In this document: positions 15,891 to 24,875 of the stretch, piece by piece
Position numbering within the stretch: position 1 is the stretch's first letter
How the letters are laid out: every line of letters begins with the position of its first letter
NCBI GenBank assembly: GCA_038243635.1
Contig: JBBSQW010000007.1
Span: forward strand, 111,286 to 175,285
Direction: 5' to 3'
Source of the DNA: Pseudopedobacter sp038243635
Lineage (GTDB): Bacteria > Bacteroidota > Bacteroidia > Sphingobacteriales > Sphingobacteriaceae
Length of the DNA stretch: 64,000 nt
Program-made: the position numbers and the translations under genes
The notes under the pieces: model-generated
What the model saw: the letters and a program-made list of their open reading frames with translations, nothing else
The model's database searches: none
What the model was told of the DNA's origin: nothing

Positions 15891-17003
15891 GTGAACGGTA
15901 ACTCTAATAAATCATGGCGCACCTTTGCTAAAAACAAACTTTCCTTAATTGGCCTGTTTTTTATTACGCTGGTAACTGTTTTGGCTATTTTGGGTTATTG
16001 GCTTACGCCCGATGATAGTCCGATGGCAAATGAAATGCACTTGGAGCTCAACATAGAAAAACCTGGCTCCAGTTTTACCTTTATCAAAACACCTAAAAAC
16101 CCACAACCACAAAAAGTAAATCTGTTTAAAAAACTACTTTACGGGCAGTCAAACGCATTCGAACTGATTCCAATTACCACTTACCGTTTTAAATCGGAAT
16201 ACTTATTATACAAAGAGTATTTAGGTCCGGGAGAAAGTGGCGAGTGGAAACAATTAGCAATCAGCACTTTTAAAGGCAAAACTCATGATGAAATCAAAAA
16301 AGAAAACATCATCAATAAAACCTTTTGGTTAGGTACAGATATTTACGGTCGGGATTTATTGAGCAGAATTATTATAGGTGCTCGGGTTTCTTTAACGGTA
16401 GGATTTATGGCGGTGCTCATCAGTTTGGTTTTAGGAATTAGTTTGGGCGCAACCGCGGGCTTTTTCGGCGGACGAATTGACGCAGCCATCAGTTGGTTAA
16501 TGAATGTGTTGTGGTCGTTGCCCGCTTTACTATTAGTAATCGCGATTTCATTTGCTTTAGGGAAAGGCTTTTGGCAAGTATTTATTGCCGTTGGTTTATC
16601 TATGTGGGTTGAAGTTGCCCGTTTAGTACGCGGACAAGTCTTGGCCTTAAAAAACACCGAGTTTGTAGAAGCAGCCCGTTCTTTGGGTTTCTCAAATCTT
16701 CGTATCATATACATTCACATTTTACCCAATATCATGGGCGCCATTTTAGTAATGGCCGCATCCAATTTTGCTTCAGCTATTCTATTGGAAGCTGGTTTAA
16801 GCTTTTTAGGTTTCGGCGCACAACCCCCAATGCCCACATGGGGTGGAATGATTAAAGAACATTACGGCTACATTGTAATGGATGGCGCTTACTTAGCCTT
16901 AATTCCCGGTGGAATGATTATGCTTACAGTTTACGCTTTCAACCTAATTACCATCGGTTTAAGAGATTTGTTTGATTTGAAGACAGATGTTTCGAATGTT
17001 TGA
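15891..17003 (+). CDS. ABC transporter permease, DppC/OppC type, without visible partners
   Basis: 370-residue inner-membrane permease of the peptide/nickel ABC family. One helix near residues 16-38, then about 110 periplasmic residues, then the core starting TDIYGRDLLSRIIIGARVSLTVG, with the coupling EAA loop in EAARSLGFSNLRIIYIHILPN and SFLGFGAQPPMPTWG near the end. GTG start at 15891. The partner permease (DppB), ATPases and binding protein are not in this window, so it may work with distant subunits. It follows the glycosyltransferase by 12 bp. Confidence 0.82.
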   Translation: MNGNSNKSWRTFAKNKLSLIGLFFITLVTVLAILGYWLTPDDSPMANEMHLELNIEKPGSSFTFIKTPKNPQPQKVNLFKKLLYGQSNAFELIPITTYRFKSEYLLYKEYLGPGESGEWKQLAISTFKGKTHDEIKKENIINKTFWLGTDIYGRDLLSRIIIGARVSLTVGFMAVLISLVLGISLGATAGFFGGRIDAAISWLMNVLWSLPALLLVIAISFALGKGFWQVFIAVGLSMWVEVARLVRGQVLALKNTEFVEAARSLGFSNLRIIYIHILPNIMGAILVMAASNFASAILLEAGLSFLGFGAQPPMPTWGGMIKEHYGYIVMDGAYLALIPGGMIMLTVYAFNLITIGLRDLFDLKTDVSNV

Positions 17004-17674
17004 TTCCGACGTAAAACCTTTTATTTTTATTTAAAAGTTTCTAAAAAAATTTCCCAAAATACTTTGTTAATAGCTTAGCTATTTGCCTAAAAAGGTAAAC
17101 GTACGATCCAGTTATTTTAAGAAGCTAATATTGTTTTAACACTTACCTGCAAGCGCAACAAATATAAACTACTTCGTTACGCTATTGTCCGCAATTTATT
17201 CTGTTAGCAAAGAACTCCAAAAAGAGCTAAAGGAAAACAGACAGTAGACGCTACCCGAAAACACAGTTACGGTTTATCCTAACCCAACTCAAGCTATCGC
17301 AAACATCAAATTTGAAAACGGACAATTCCAAACTGTTAAACTGATTGATTTGACCGGAAGAATTTTAATAAACAAATCAATCGGTGCCGGACAAACACTG
17401 ACTTTTTTAAACATTGAAGAATTACCTGCTAGCAATTATGTTATCCTTTTAGAAGGAAAAACTGAAAATGCAAGCAAAACCATCATCAAAAAATAAATTT
17501 CAATAAGCAATTTTATTCTAACGACTATGTATCGGTACGTGGTCGTTTTGTGTTTTAACAGCAAACTAGCACAACAACTTCCAGTAAAAATTAGAAATTT
17601 TCTAACCTTTAGTTGACACTTTGTGTTGCTTTCTGTACATTTAGTTTTCTAAATCATACACAATAAACAAAAAA
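17004..17674. other. Long intergenic region with a gene relic
   Basis: 671 bp. The only recognisable content is the T9SS sorting-domain relic at 17248-17496. Its frame can be followed upstream to about 17170 (IYSVSKELQKELKENRQ) across an in-frame TAG at 17245. The rest (17004-17170 and 17497-17620) shows nothing. Before the phosphatase gene there is TTG-N20-TACATTTA near 17613-17643, a fair Bacteroidota-type promoter. Confidence 0.6.
17248..17496 (+). pseudogene. Relic: type IX secretion system C-terminal sorting domain
   Basis: An open stretch of 82 codons after an in-frame TAG reads TLPENTVTVYPNPTQ, then IKFENGQFQTVKLIDLTGR, then LPASNYVILLEGKTENAS and KTIIKK before the TAA. The VYPNPT start, the V-x-L-x-D-x-x-GR block and the basic C-terminus are the signature of T9SS type A sorting domains that route large exported proteins through the outer membrane. 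No cargo domain precedes it. It is a remnant of a lost secreted-protein gene, and it implies that the lineage has or had a type IX system. Confidence 0.8.
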
Positions 17675-18922
17675 ATGCAAGAGCATGATTCATCAGAATC
17701 TGATGCCCAGATAGATATAGTAGAACTCTTATTAAAGCGACAAGCTGAATTAAGTGCACTCTTAGAAATTACCCGGGCAATTAATAGCAACGTATCTAGT
17801 GACATTCTGATAGAAATGCTAGAAACGATTATGAGGAACAACCTACGGGTTAAAAAATTTAGGCTATTGCTTTTAAACATCGACCAGTATTTTTGTGTGT
17901 CGAACTTTGGTGGTGAGTTAGAAGCGCCCGAAGATTTGCAAATCATTGCCGACGAGCTAATGTCGCTGGAATTTCCCGTAAATATCTCTGAACATAAGAA
18001 TCCCATATTCAATGCATTTGATTACTTTATTCCGGTTCACCATAAAGACGAAGCTTTAGCTTTTGTATTGGTGGGGAAGTTTAAAAAGGACACAAAGCTA
18101 CTGGATAATAGCGTAGACTATATTCAAACGCTGATTAATGTAATTGTTGTAGCTTTTGAAAACAAGAAACTTTTTAAAGAACGCTTACACCGAGAACGTT
18201 TACAAAGGGAAGTAGAACTGGCTAGGCAGGTACAAAGTATGTTGATTCCGCAAAACCTACCGAACACTAAATTCTTAGATGTAGAATCTATCTATCGCCC
18301 TCACCAAAGTATCGGTGGCGATTTTTTTGATTTTATACAGATAAACCCTTCAGAGTTTTTATGGTGTGTTGCAGATGTATCTGGTAAAGGGATTTCCGCA
18401 GCCTTAATTATGGCCAATTTCCAAGCTAGTTTAAGAGCATTAGCTTCCCTAAATACACCTTTACCTATACTAATTAGAAAGTTAAACGAAATAGTTTATA
18501 ACTACACTAAAGGAGACCGCTTCATCACCTTATTCTTAGGTGTTTACAACGATAAAACGCGTATTGTTAAATACATCAACGCGGGCCATAATAGTCCCTT
18601 AGTGATTCATGAAGATGAGATTATTGAACTAAAAAGAGGAACCACCATGATTGGCGTTTTTGACGAACTTCCTTTTGTTAACGAGGGCGAATTAAAGCTT
18701 GAGCAGGATGCTATTATATTTAATTATACCGACGGTATTATTGAATTTGACGGCGAAGAAGAACAATCTATTACCGAAGAAGAACTGATTCTCTTCCTAA
18801 GAGAACATAAATCAAAAGATTTAAAACAGCTGCACCAAGAGCTCATTAGCAAAATGGATATCTTAAGAAATTACCATGACGCTACAGATGATATCACTGT
18901 TCTATCGCTTAAAATTCACTAA
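17675..18922 (+). CDS. PP2C-type (SpoIIE/RsbU-like) serine phosphatase with N-terminal GAF-like region
   Basis: 415 residues. A probable GAF-like sensory region spans about residues 15-165, linked by a helical segment with RLQREVELARQVQSMLIPQ, the usual linker before SpoIIE-type phosphatase domains. The phosphatase carries IGGDFFDFI, VADVSGKGISAALIMA, INAGHNSPLV, NYTDGIIEF and ATDDITVLSLKI, which hold the metal-binding aspartates. It likely dephosphorylates a phosphorylated anti-anti-sigma or similar protein in response to the GAF signal; no partner is nearby. Cytoplasmic, no membrane segment. Confidence 0.88.
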   Translation: MQEHDSSESDAQIDIVELLLKRQAELSALLEITRAINSNVSSDILIEMLETIMRNNLRVKKFRLLLLNIDQYFCVSNFGGELEAPEDLQIIADELMSLEFPVNISEHKNPIFNAFDYFIPVHHKDEALAFVLVGKFKKDTKLLDNSVDYIQTLINVIVVAFENKKLFKERLHRERLQREVELARQVQSMLIPQNLPNTKFLDVESIYRPHQSIGGDFFDFIQINPSEFLWCVADVSGKGISAALIMANFQASLRALASLNTPLPILIRKLNEIVYNYTKGDRFITLFLGVYNDKTRIVKYINAGHNSPLVIHEDEIIELKRGTTMIGVFDELPFVNEGELKLEQDAIIFNYTDGIIEFDGEEEQSITEEELILFLREHKSKDLKQLHQELISKMDILRNYHDATDDITVLSLKIH

Positions 18923-18979
18923 TTCAGCTAACAACTCTATCATCCATTCCTTCAAAATTCAATCATTCGATTACTAAAA

Positions 18980-20206
18980 TCACAAAACGTGTTTCAACTG
19001 TTCAAATCTTTTCACACTTAACCTAGAACTGATAAAAGAAGCAATAAAAGAAATTATCAAAACGGTAACAAAAACCAGTATAAAATCTCCTGCTTTTAAA
19101 GCCATCGGATAGGCATTTACCACCAAATTACCTTGCGACATCGTGATAAAACCCCACCTCATTTGCGCATAGCCGAATAAGCCTCCTAAAACTAAACCAA
19201 GCACACAGCCTACAAAAGAAATCATCAATCCTTCTAACAGAAAAATTTGCCTGATCATCTTTTTATCTGCACCTAAACTGTTAAGCACCGCAATATCTTT
19301 TTGCTTATCAATCACCAACATGGTTAATGAGCCCACAATATTAAAGGTTGCAATTACCAATACAAAGGTTAAAATTAGATAAACTGCCCATTTTTCTGAA
19401 TTTAAAATTTTATACAAAAGGGCATTTTGCTGGATACGGTCTTTAACTATAAATCGATCTCCTAGCTGCTTTTGAAGCGTATTCATTACGCTACTAGAAC
19501 GAGTACTGTCTTTCAAAATAACTTCGGCGGCAGAGATATTTTTTGGTTCCGCTAGCAGTTCCCTCGCAGTTACCATTGGGATAATGATGGCATTGTCTGA
19601 CTCTTGATTAGATTCAAAAACACCAACCGGAGTTACATAACGGCTTACAAATTCATCCGTTGGACTAAAAGCATTTGAAGTGCTTTTATTTGGCGAATAA
19701 ACTTCCAAAACGGTTAATGGATTATTAATATTTACACCCAATGTATATTGAACGGTTGAACCAACAACTGCCAAAGGCGTTTCTTGATCTCCAAGTGCCA
19801 AATCACCTTGTACAAGACTCGACTTTAATTTTTTATTGTTTAAAAATGAATTACTAACACCTTTTATCTGTCCAATAAACTGCTGACTTGCATACCTAAA
19901 AAGTGCTTTTTCTTCTAACACCTCAGCGTAAAGCGCAACATCGTTATTTTTTTGAAAATCTAGCAATACGGTATTGTTGGGATCAAAAGTTTTTCCGTTT
20001 GTAGGCTCAATTCTTAAATCCGGCGTTACCGTATTTGATAGCGATACCACCAAATCTTCTAACCCATTAAAAGCAGATAAAATAACGACCAATGCAGCAC
20101 TCCCCACAAAAACACCCAACATCGAAATACCAGAAATGATATTAATAGCATGAGTAGATTTTTTTGAAAAAAGGTATCTTTTGGCGATATAATATGCGGT
20201 ATTCAA
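18980..20206 (-). CDS. LolC/LolE-like ABC transporter permease (FtsX fold)
   Basis: 408 residues. N-terminal helix around residues 22-45 after AKRYLFSKKSTHAINIISGIS, a large periplasmic domain, then three C-terminal helices (about 270-300, 320-345, 370-395) including LVIDKQKDIAVLNSLGADKKM, the coupling region typical of LolE/MacB/FtsX permeases. LolCDE moves lipoproteins out of the inner membrane; here the ATPase is not adjacent. Last gene of the leftward gldD operon, 3 bp after the MBL gene. Confidence 0.82.
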   Translation of the reverse strand: MNTAYYIAKRYLFSKKSTHAINIISGISMLGVFVGSAALVVILSAFNGLEDLVVSLSNTVTPDLRIEPTNGKTFDPNNTVLLDFQKNNDVALYAEVLEEKALFRYASQQFIGQIKGVSNSFLNNKKLKSSLVQGDLALGDQETPLAVVGSTVQYTLGVNINNPLTVLEVYSPNKSTSNAFSPTDEFVSRYVTPVGVFESNQESDNAIIIPMVTARELLAEPKNISAAEVILKDSTRSSSVMNTLQKQLGDRFIVKDRIQQNALLYKILNSEKWAVYLILTFVLVIATFNIVGSLTMLVIDKQKDIAVLNSLGADKKMIRQIFLLEGLMISFVGCVLGLVLGGLFGYAQMRWGFITMSQGNLVVNAYPMALKAGDFILVFVTVLIISFIASFISSRLSVKRFEQLKHVL

Positions 20207-20209
20207 TGA

Positions 20210-20848
20210 TTAATGTTTAAAAAAAGGGTTAGTCGACTTCTCAAAGCCTACAGTAGTATGTAGCCCGTGGCCGGGGTAAACTTCCACATCTTCTGGTAAA
20301 GTAAATAACTTTTCGGCAATACATTTTAACAACAGCTCATGATTTCCGCCTGGCAAGTCGGTACGGCCAATACTTCCTCTAAAAAGCGCATCCCCACCAA
20401 TCACAAATTTATCGGCTTTACTGTAGAAGCATAAATGCGCTGGCGAATGCCCCGGTACAAACAGCAATTCCAACACCTCCCCTCCTAACGTAATTTCACC
20501 TGCTTCTGGCAAAAATATCTCTGGTTCTGGCGAAAGCTGATAATTAAAACCTTGCTGCGGTGCGTAAGCCGGAACTGACTGTAGCACAAATAATTCTCCT
20601 TTGTTAAACTGTGGTTTTAAGCCGTATTGATCGAATACAAACTTATTGCCCAAAACATGATCAATATGACAATGTGTATTTAACAACATGGTGGGTTTTA
20701 ACCCATTTTCTTTGATAAAATTGACCACCGTATTTTGCTCTATAGCGGTATACATTCCTGGATCAACAATAGCACAATCACCATTTTCGGTGTAAAGTAT
20801 ATAAGTGTTTTCCTGATAAGGATTATTTACAAAAGCTTTTAATTTCAT
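20210..20848 (-). CDS. MBL-fold metallohydrolase (glyoxalase II-like)
   Basis: 212 residues from the ATG at 20848, which shares its A with the TAA of the upstream gene (TAATG), so translation is coupled. Zinc ligands: HCHIDH block (T-H-C-H-I-D-H), the later VPGHSPAHLC His, GGDALF Asp, and YPGHG His. This is the glyoxalase II / persulfide dioxygenase-like subgroup; substrate is likely a thioester or related compound, but it is not shown. An upstream in-frame ATG at 20866 would overlap the previous gene and is less likely. Confidence 0.85.
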   Translation of the reverse strand: MKLKAFVNNPYQENTYILYTENGDCAIVDPGMYTAIEQNTVVNFIKENGLKPTMLLNTHCHIDHVLGNKFVFDQYGLKPQFNKGELFVLQSVPAYAPQQGFNYQLSPEPEIFLPEAGEITLGGEVLELLFVPGHSPAHLCFYSKADKFVIGGDALFRGSIGRTDLPGGNHELLLKCIAEKLFTLPEDVEVYPGHGLHTTVGFEKSTNPFFKH

Positions 20849-22164
20849 TATTTCTGAGTTATCCAACTAGCCAAATCATCAATTAATGTTTGGTCTATAC
20901 TTGACGGAATTACATATTGCATATCATCTATCTTATTACTTACAAACGCCAATAAATGGTTAAGCATTGGATACAACTTTGCATCTACGTTTTGTTTACC
21001 TTTTAAGGCTTTTTGCCAAATATCAAAATCTTGGGTACTTACCTGAAAATCATTACCGCCTTGGAGAATAAGGATTCTTTGATTTAACTTTTTTGCGATA
21101 GCAACTTGGTCCATCGTATTTAAATCTGCCCAGTAAGAAACGGGTAATCCTAAGTATAAAGAATCTTGCGACGCTGTTTTTGAGTTAAACGCTTTGGTAT
21201 TATTTAATGCTTTTACGGCTGCTGCCAACTCCACTGCGCTTGCTTTCTTTACACTATCTGGCTGCAACGAATTGAAATAGTTATTTTGCTCGATTATAAT
21301 ATCTTGCAACTTTCTGGCGGGCGCCGCTGCCAAAATAATTCCCTTAATTGTAGGATCCAACGTAGCAATACGTGGCGCTAACATGCCTCCCAAACTATGT
21401 CCAAAAACGTATATTTTTTGAGCATCAATCTGATCAACAGATTTGGCGTAGTTAATTACGGCCAAAGCATCATCTAAAACTTCGTCTTTAACGGTAAAAG
21501 CACTGTTAAAAGACTGTGGGTAAATTAAGGTACGTTTTACATACCTTATAGATGCAATCCCTTTACTCGCCAAACCTAAGGCAAGATCCTTAAATGGCTT
21601 GTTTGCCCCAATAGTTTCGTCCATATCAGACGGGCCGCTTCCATGTACCATAATTACAACGGGACAGTTTAGGCTATCTTTGGGCAAAGTTAACATCGCT
21701 GCCAACTCAAACTTTCCAGATTTTATTGCTATTAAATTTTGTGTATAAGAAGCAGTATCTGCGTAGATAGGTAGCTTATACGCATTTTCTATACTTTTTG
21801 GAACCAGAAAAATGCCTGCAATTTTGTTCGCTTTGTTAAAAGCCAATTGAAAAGGCTGATTATCATTAGCAAATTTTAGATTAACAATAACCAATTGAAT
21901 GTCGTCTTTAATTTTGTTCTGTACGCCATCAATCGCTTTAAACTTACCTACCCTAGCTTCTGTCTGTTGCCAAAGTGCTTGTAAATTCTCGGGTTTAATC
22001 TTTGCTTGAACTGAAACATCAAAAAAAGTATAGGCTTTTTCGTAATTACCCGAATCTAAAGCCGCAAAAAAGTTTTCTGCAAGATTGATATTCTCAAAAA
22101 TTGCCTGCGCTTTAGCGCCAGTTGTTGCCACTGCAAATAAAAGGACTAATAATAATTTTCTCAT
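20848..22164 (-). CDS. Exported alpha/beta hydrolase with N-terminal DUF3887-like domain
   Basis: 438 residues. Signal peptide residues 1-19 (ATTGAKAQ cleavage region). Residues 25-120 resemble a DUF3887-type module (AENFFAALDSGNYEKAYTFF), then an alpha/beta hydrolase with VIMVHGSGPSDMDET near the oxyanion region, nucleophile elbow YVFGHSLGGMLAP, Asp region ILILQGGNDFQVS and the catalytic His in LYPMLNHLLAF. Second gene of the gldD operon. Substrate unknown; envelope-located esterase or peptidase. Confidence 0.83.
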   Translation of the reverse strand: MRKLLLVLLFAVATTGAKAQAIFENINLAENFFAALDSGNYEKAYTFFDVSVQAKIKPENLQALWQQTEARVGKFKAIDGVQNKIKDDIQLVIVNLKFANDNQPFQLAFNKANKIAGIFLVPKSIENAYKLPIYADTASYTQNLIAIKSGKFELAAMLTLPKDSLNCPVVIMVHGSGPSDMDETIGANKPFKDLALGLASKGIASIRYVKRTLIYPQSFNSAFTVKDEVLDDALAVINYAKSVDQIDAQKIYVFGHSLGGMLAPRIATLDPTIKGIILAAAPARKLQDIIIEQNNYFNSLQPDSVKKASAVELAAAVKALNNTKAFNSKTASQDSLYLGLPVSYWADLNTMDQVAIAKKLNQRILILQGGNDFQVSTQDFDIWQKALKGKQNVDAKLYPMLNHLLAFVSNKIDDMQYVIPSSIDQTLIDDLASWITQK

Positions 22165-22172
22165 TTTTTAGA

Positions 22173-22757
22173 TTATGGTTTTTTCCACCTAAATGTCTTA
22201 ATCATACGGTCAATATCTTTTTTAATAAAGTTTATTACTGGCTGTATGGAATCTGGTTGTGGTTTCTCGTTAAAATATAAAGCTGCCCGAAGGTAATTAC
22301 GGTTACTATCTGTTAAAAAAAACTGTGTCGACGACGCCGTATTACCATCAATAGCGTAAAAGACACCGTAAACATTATGGTCTTTTTCCTCAATTAACCC
22401 TTCATCAATTCCGGTTGCTTTAACGGTATGCTTAAAGGCTAATTTACGAGAGTCCTCTACCAATTCATTAAATTGTTGTTGAGAATTAATAGGGTAATAA
22501 CTAATGTGTAAGCGGGCATTAAACTGCGGAAAAGCAAGGTTGTACCAATTGGGCTGGTTGCCATCTAAACTATCTAAATACATATTGGCGTATTTTGGAT
22601 ATTCAAAACTGTAATAGGGATTGCTGTCGAAAATTTGATATTCTTTTTGAGGGAACTCTAATCTAAAGTAACCTCTAGGTTTAGGTGCATATTCTGCGGT
22701 TTGGGTGCAAGAAGCACCAAAAAGGATAATAATTAGCAGAAAATACAAATATTTCAT
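22173..22757 (-). CDS. gldD: Gliding motility lipoprotein GldD
   Basis: 194-residue lipoprotein (signal ending FGASC-TQT). The conserved GldD block follows at once, PKPRGYFRLEFPQKEYQIFD, and SFEYPKYANM, WYNLAFPQFNARLHISYYP and NTASSTQFFLTDS are typical for the family. GldD is needed for gliding and T9SS function in Flavobacterium, with an undefined role. It leads a leftward four-gene operon (gap 8 bp to the hydrolase). Together with the T9SS sorting-domain relic this suggests a type IX system elsewhere in the genome. Confidence 0.9.
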   Translation of the reverse strand: MKYLYFLLIIILFGASCTQTAEYAPKPRGYFRLEFPQKEYQIFDSNPYYSFEYPKYANMYLDSLDGNQPNWYNLAFPQFNARLHISYYPINSQQQFNELVEDSRKLAFKHTVKATGIDEGLIEEKDHNVYGVFYAIDGNTASSTQFFLTDSNRNYLRAALYFNEKPQPDSIQPVINFIKKDIDRMIKTFRWKKP

Positions 22758-22811
22758 TAGGGTTTGAAGTTATAAATTTCTGCTGATTTATTTCTGCTAT
22801 ATTTTATTTGA

Positions 22812-22888
22812 GGGCGTTTATACACGCTATTCGTTCATACTGCACAGGCATTAGCCACAAAGCCTGTATCCACTGCTATTGTTAACGC
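22812..22888 (+). repeat. Compound intergenic repeat, copy B (diverged)
   Basis: Begins GGGCGTTTATACACGC and ends with GTTAACGC, like copy C; the centre is a different hairpin, CAGGC-N11-GCCTG. It lies in the 198 bp between the WYL regulator and gldD, both leftward. More diverged than the other copies. Confidence 0.55.
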
Positions 22889-22955
22889 TCATTTATACTG
22901 TAAAAAAACTTGAAAAAACACAATATCAACTGCATAATTACTCAAAACATTTTTC

Positions 22956-23873
22956 TTAATATTGCTTAAACGCTTTTTCATGCGCATCTTGTATCTGTTG
23001 AGCTAAATACTTAGGTTCAACCACTCTCATATTTTCACCGAAAGAAAGCAACTCCATCAACAAATCATGGGTAACACAAAGCTTGAGTTTTATCCTCATC
23101 TCCTCATCATTATCCACCAAAACCTTCTGCGTATGGTGTAATGGCAGTGTTTTTATATATTTACCTTGGACAGGTTCGAAAGATAAAATAATATCCTGCG
23201 GTTCTTCATCGGTCGGGCTGATTATACCGAAACAATAACGATAAACTTCTTCAATATTATAATCAGTAGGGTATCGATAAATTAGGTTGGTAATTTCGAG
23301 GTTCGTCAAACGGTCTAGCGCAAAACTTTTAATGTTGCTGTCCTTATTGTCTTTTGCCAAAACATACCAACGGTTTTTAAATTCCTTTAATGCATAAGGT
23401 TGGGCAAACCTTTGGCTGGGTTCTTCTTCCCAAAATTTATGATAAGTGAATTTAATCTGAAACTTGCTTTTTATTGCATGGAGCAATTCAGATAGATTTT
23501 CCGTTCCTTGCGGTTTGCGCTTTTCTAGGTGGATAAAAGGCTGAAGATCTTGTGCAATATTTAAGGAATTAAATATGTCGAAAGCTTCCATCATCCGCTG
23601 AAAATTCATGTTTTCAGTCTGGTCTTGAACAATAAAATATCCTTTATTTGTTTTACAATGTTCTATATCAATACCGAAAAGACTTCTGATTTCCCTTAAA
23701 TCTCTTTGCAAAGTTCGTTTAGAAAAACCGATGCTCAACGTATCATCTTGCATTTGTAAAAAGCCTAGCTCTTTTTCGATGTAGCGGTGCACATCCTCAT
23801 AAGTGGAGTATGGTTTTGCTTTCAACTTTTTAAGGATAAGCAGGTAGCGTGAAATGTAGCCTCGTTTTGACAT
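22956..23873 (-). CDS. WYL-domain transcriptional regulator
   Basis: 305 residues. N-terminal winged helix-turn-helix of the DeoR/YafY kind: RYLLILKKLKAKPYSTYEDV then SKRTLQRDLREIRSLFGI. The WYL domain is around residues 125-200, ending with FKNRWYVLAKDNKD-x-x-x-KSFALDRL, where W-Y-V-L replaces the classical WYL. A C-terminal WCX-like extension follows. WYL domains sense nucleic acids or nucleotides and often control DNA-damage or defence genes. It is 104 bp upstream of, and in the same direction as, nothing obvious; the next gene (UDG-like) is upstream of it on the same strand. Confidence 0.88.
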   Translation of the reverse strand: MSKRGYISRYLLILKKLKAKPYSTYEDVHRYIEKELGFLQMQDDTLSIGFSKRTLQRDLREIRSLFGIDIEHCKTNKGYFIVQDQTENMNFQRMMEAFDIFNSLNIAQDLQPFIHLEKRKPQGTENLSELLHAIKSKFQIKFTYHKFWEEEPSQRFAQPYALKEFKNRWYVLAKDNKDSNIKSFALDRLTNLEITNLIYRYPTDYNIEEVYRYCFGIISPTDEEPQDIILSFEPVQGKYIKTLPLHHTQKVLVDNDEEMRIKLKLCVTHDLLMELLSFGENMRVVEPKYLAQQIQDAHEKAFKQY

Positions 23874-23977
23874 TTTGTTATTTAATACTTATACGATAAG
23901 ATTATTGGATCTATACCTTATGGATCGCCTAATCGCAATTGTAAAATTGCGAGCAAACAAATAACTCTGTAAAATCT

Positions 23978-24679
23978 CTACCCAAAAACTGATTTAAAAA
24001 ACTCTGCTTTTAGACGAAGATTTTCACCGGTATTATATTTATAATTTCTCGATGTATGATAAATTAAAAAATGCCTAATTCCTTCTATTTCCTTCTCCTT
24101 TACCAAAAACAGTCCATCCGCAGACTTTAATACGATATCTTCTTCCTTATCAAATTTTATTCCCATCCATTTTGGCGAATCCATGCCATTGAATAATACT
24201 GCCTTTGGTTTACAAATCTCATAGATAAATTCTTTTGTCTTTAAAGCGCAGAAATTAATCATATCTGATTTATCACTTTTGAATTCCGAAAATCCGGACA
24301 CATTAGGAGTATTGAAATATACCGAATTCATTACCAACGAATTTCTTACTGTTTTTTCGCCAAACATCGCTAATATTGGGTTAGCAATTTTCCAATCAGG
24401 ATTAGCTAAGTACTGATTTTCACCATTTATTAAATCATCTTTTGTTCTCCTCTCCATCTTAAATCCCCTTTCTGCGCTCTTAAATTCTAGCATCTCTTTG
24501 TAGGTTTTACTTCCAGCAGGATTTGCTCCTACAATTAACAAGTCTGGATTCTCAAATATTTTAGATTGAAACACATAGAAGTCAGGATAATCGTCACCTC
24601 TCTTTGCTATATCGTGACAACCTTTTGCTACTTCATCTAGCCAATTTTCTTTTCTTTCCAAAAACTCTTTTGTTTCCAT
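23978..24679 (-). CDS. Possible uracil-DNA glycosylase-fold protein
   Basis: 233 residues from the ATG at 24679 (a longer frame to 24736 lacks support). PDLLIVGANPAGSKTYKE resembles motif I of the UDG superfamily (G-x-N-P-x-x), and FLIYHTSRNYKYN near the C-terminus resembles motif II (H-P/T-S). The central AVLFNGMDS fits the next strand. The catalytic acid of classical UDGs is not obvious, so a DNA repair activity is only inferred; the fold is also used by non-repair enzymes. Lies directly upstream of the WYL regulator on the same strand and divergent from the FtsZ-like gene. Confidence 0.4.
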   Translation of the reverse strand: METKEFLERKENWLDEVAKGCHDIAKRGDDYPDFYVFQSKIFENPDLLIVGANPAGSKTYKEMLEFKSAERGFKMERRTKDDLINGENQYLANPDWKIANPILAMFGEKTVRNSLVMNSVYFNTPNVSGFSEFKSDKSDMINFCALKTKEFIYEICKPKAVLFNGMDSPKWMGIKFDKEEDIVLKSADGLFLVKEKEIEGIRHFLIYHTSRNYKYNTGENLRLKAEFFKSVFG

Positions 24680-24875
24680 TATATGTGATTTTAATAAGTG
24701 TAAAGTAATCCGAATATGTTCATAGCGAAAGTACAATAACAGAACGACAGTTTGTGTCGCTATAAATTATTTATTGAATTAGCTTCCTGCATTTCCAAAT
24801 ATTTTACATTATTTCCACTGCGACACCCTTTGTCTTATCGTAGCTTTAGTTTTGGACCAACGAAAAATATACTAC

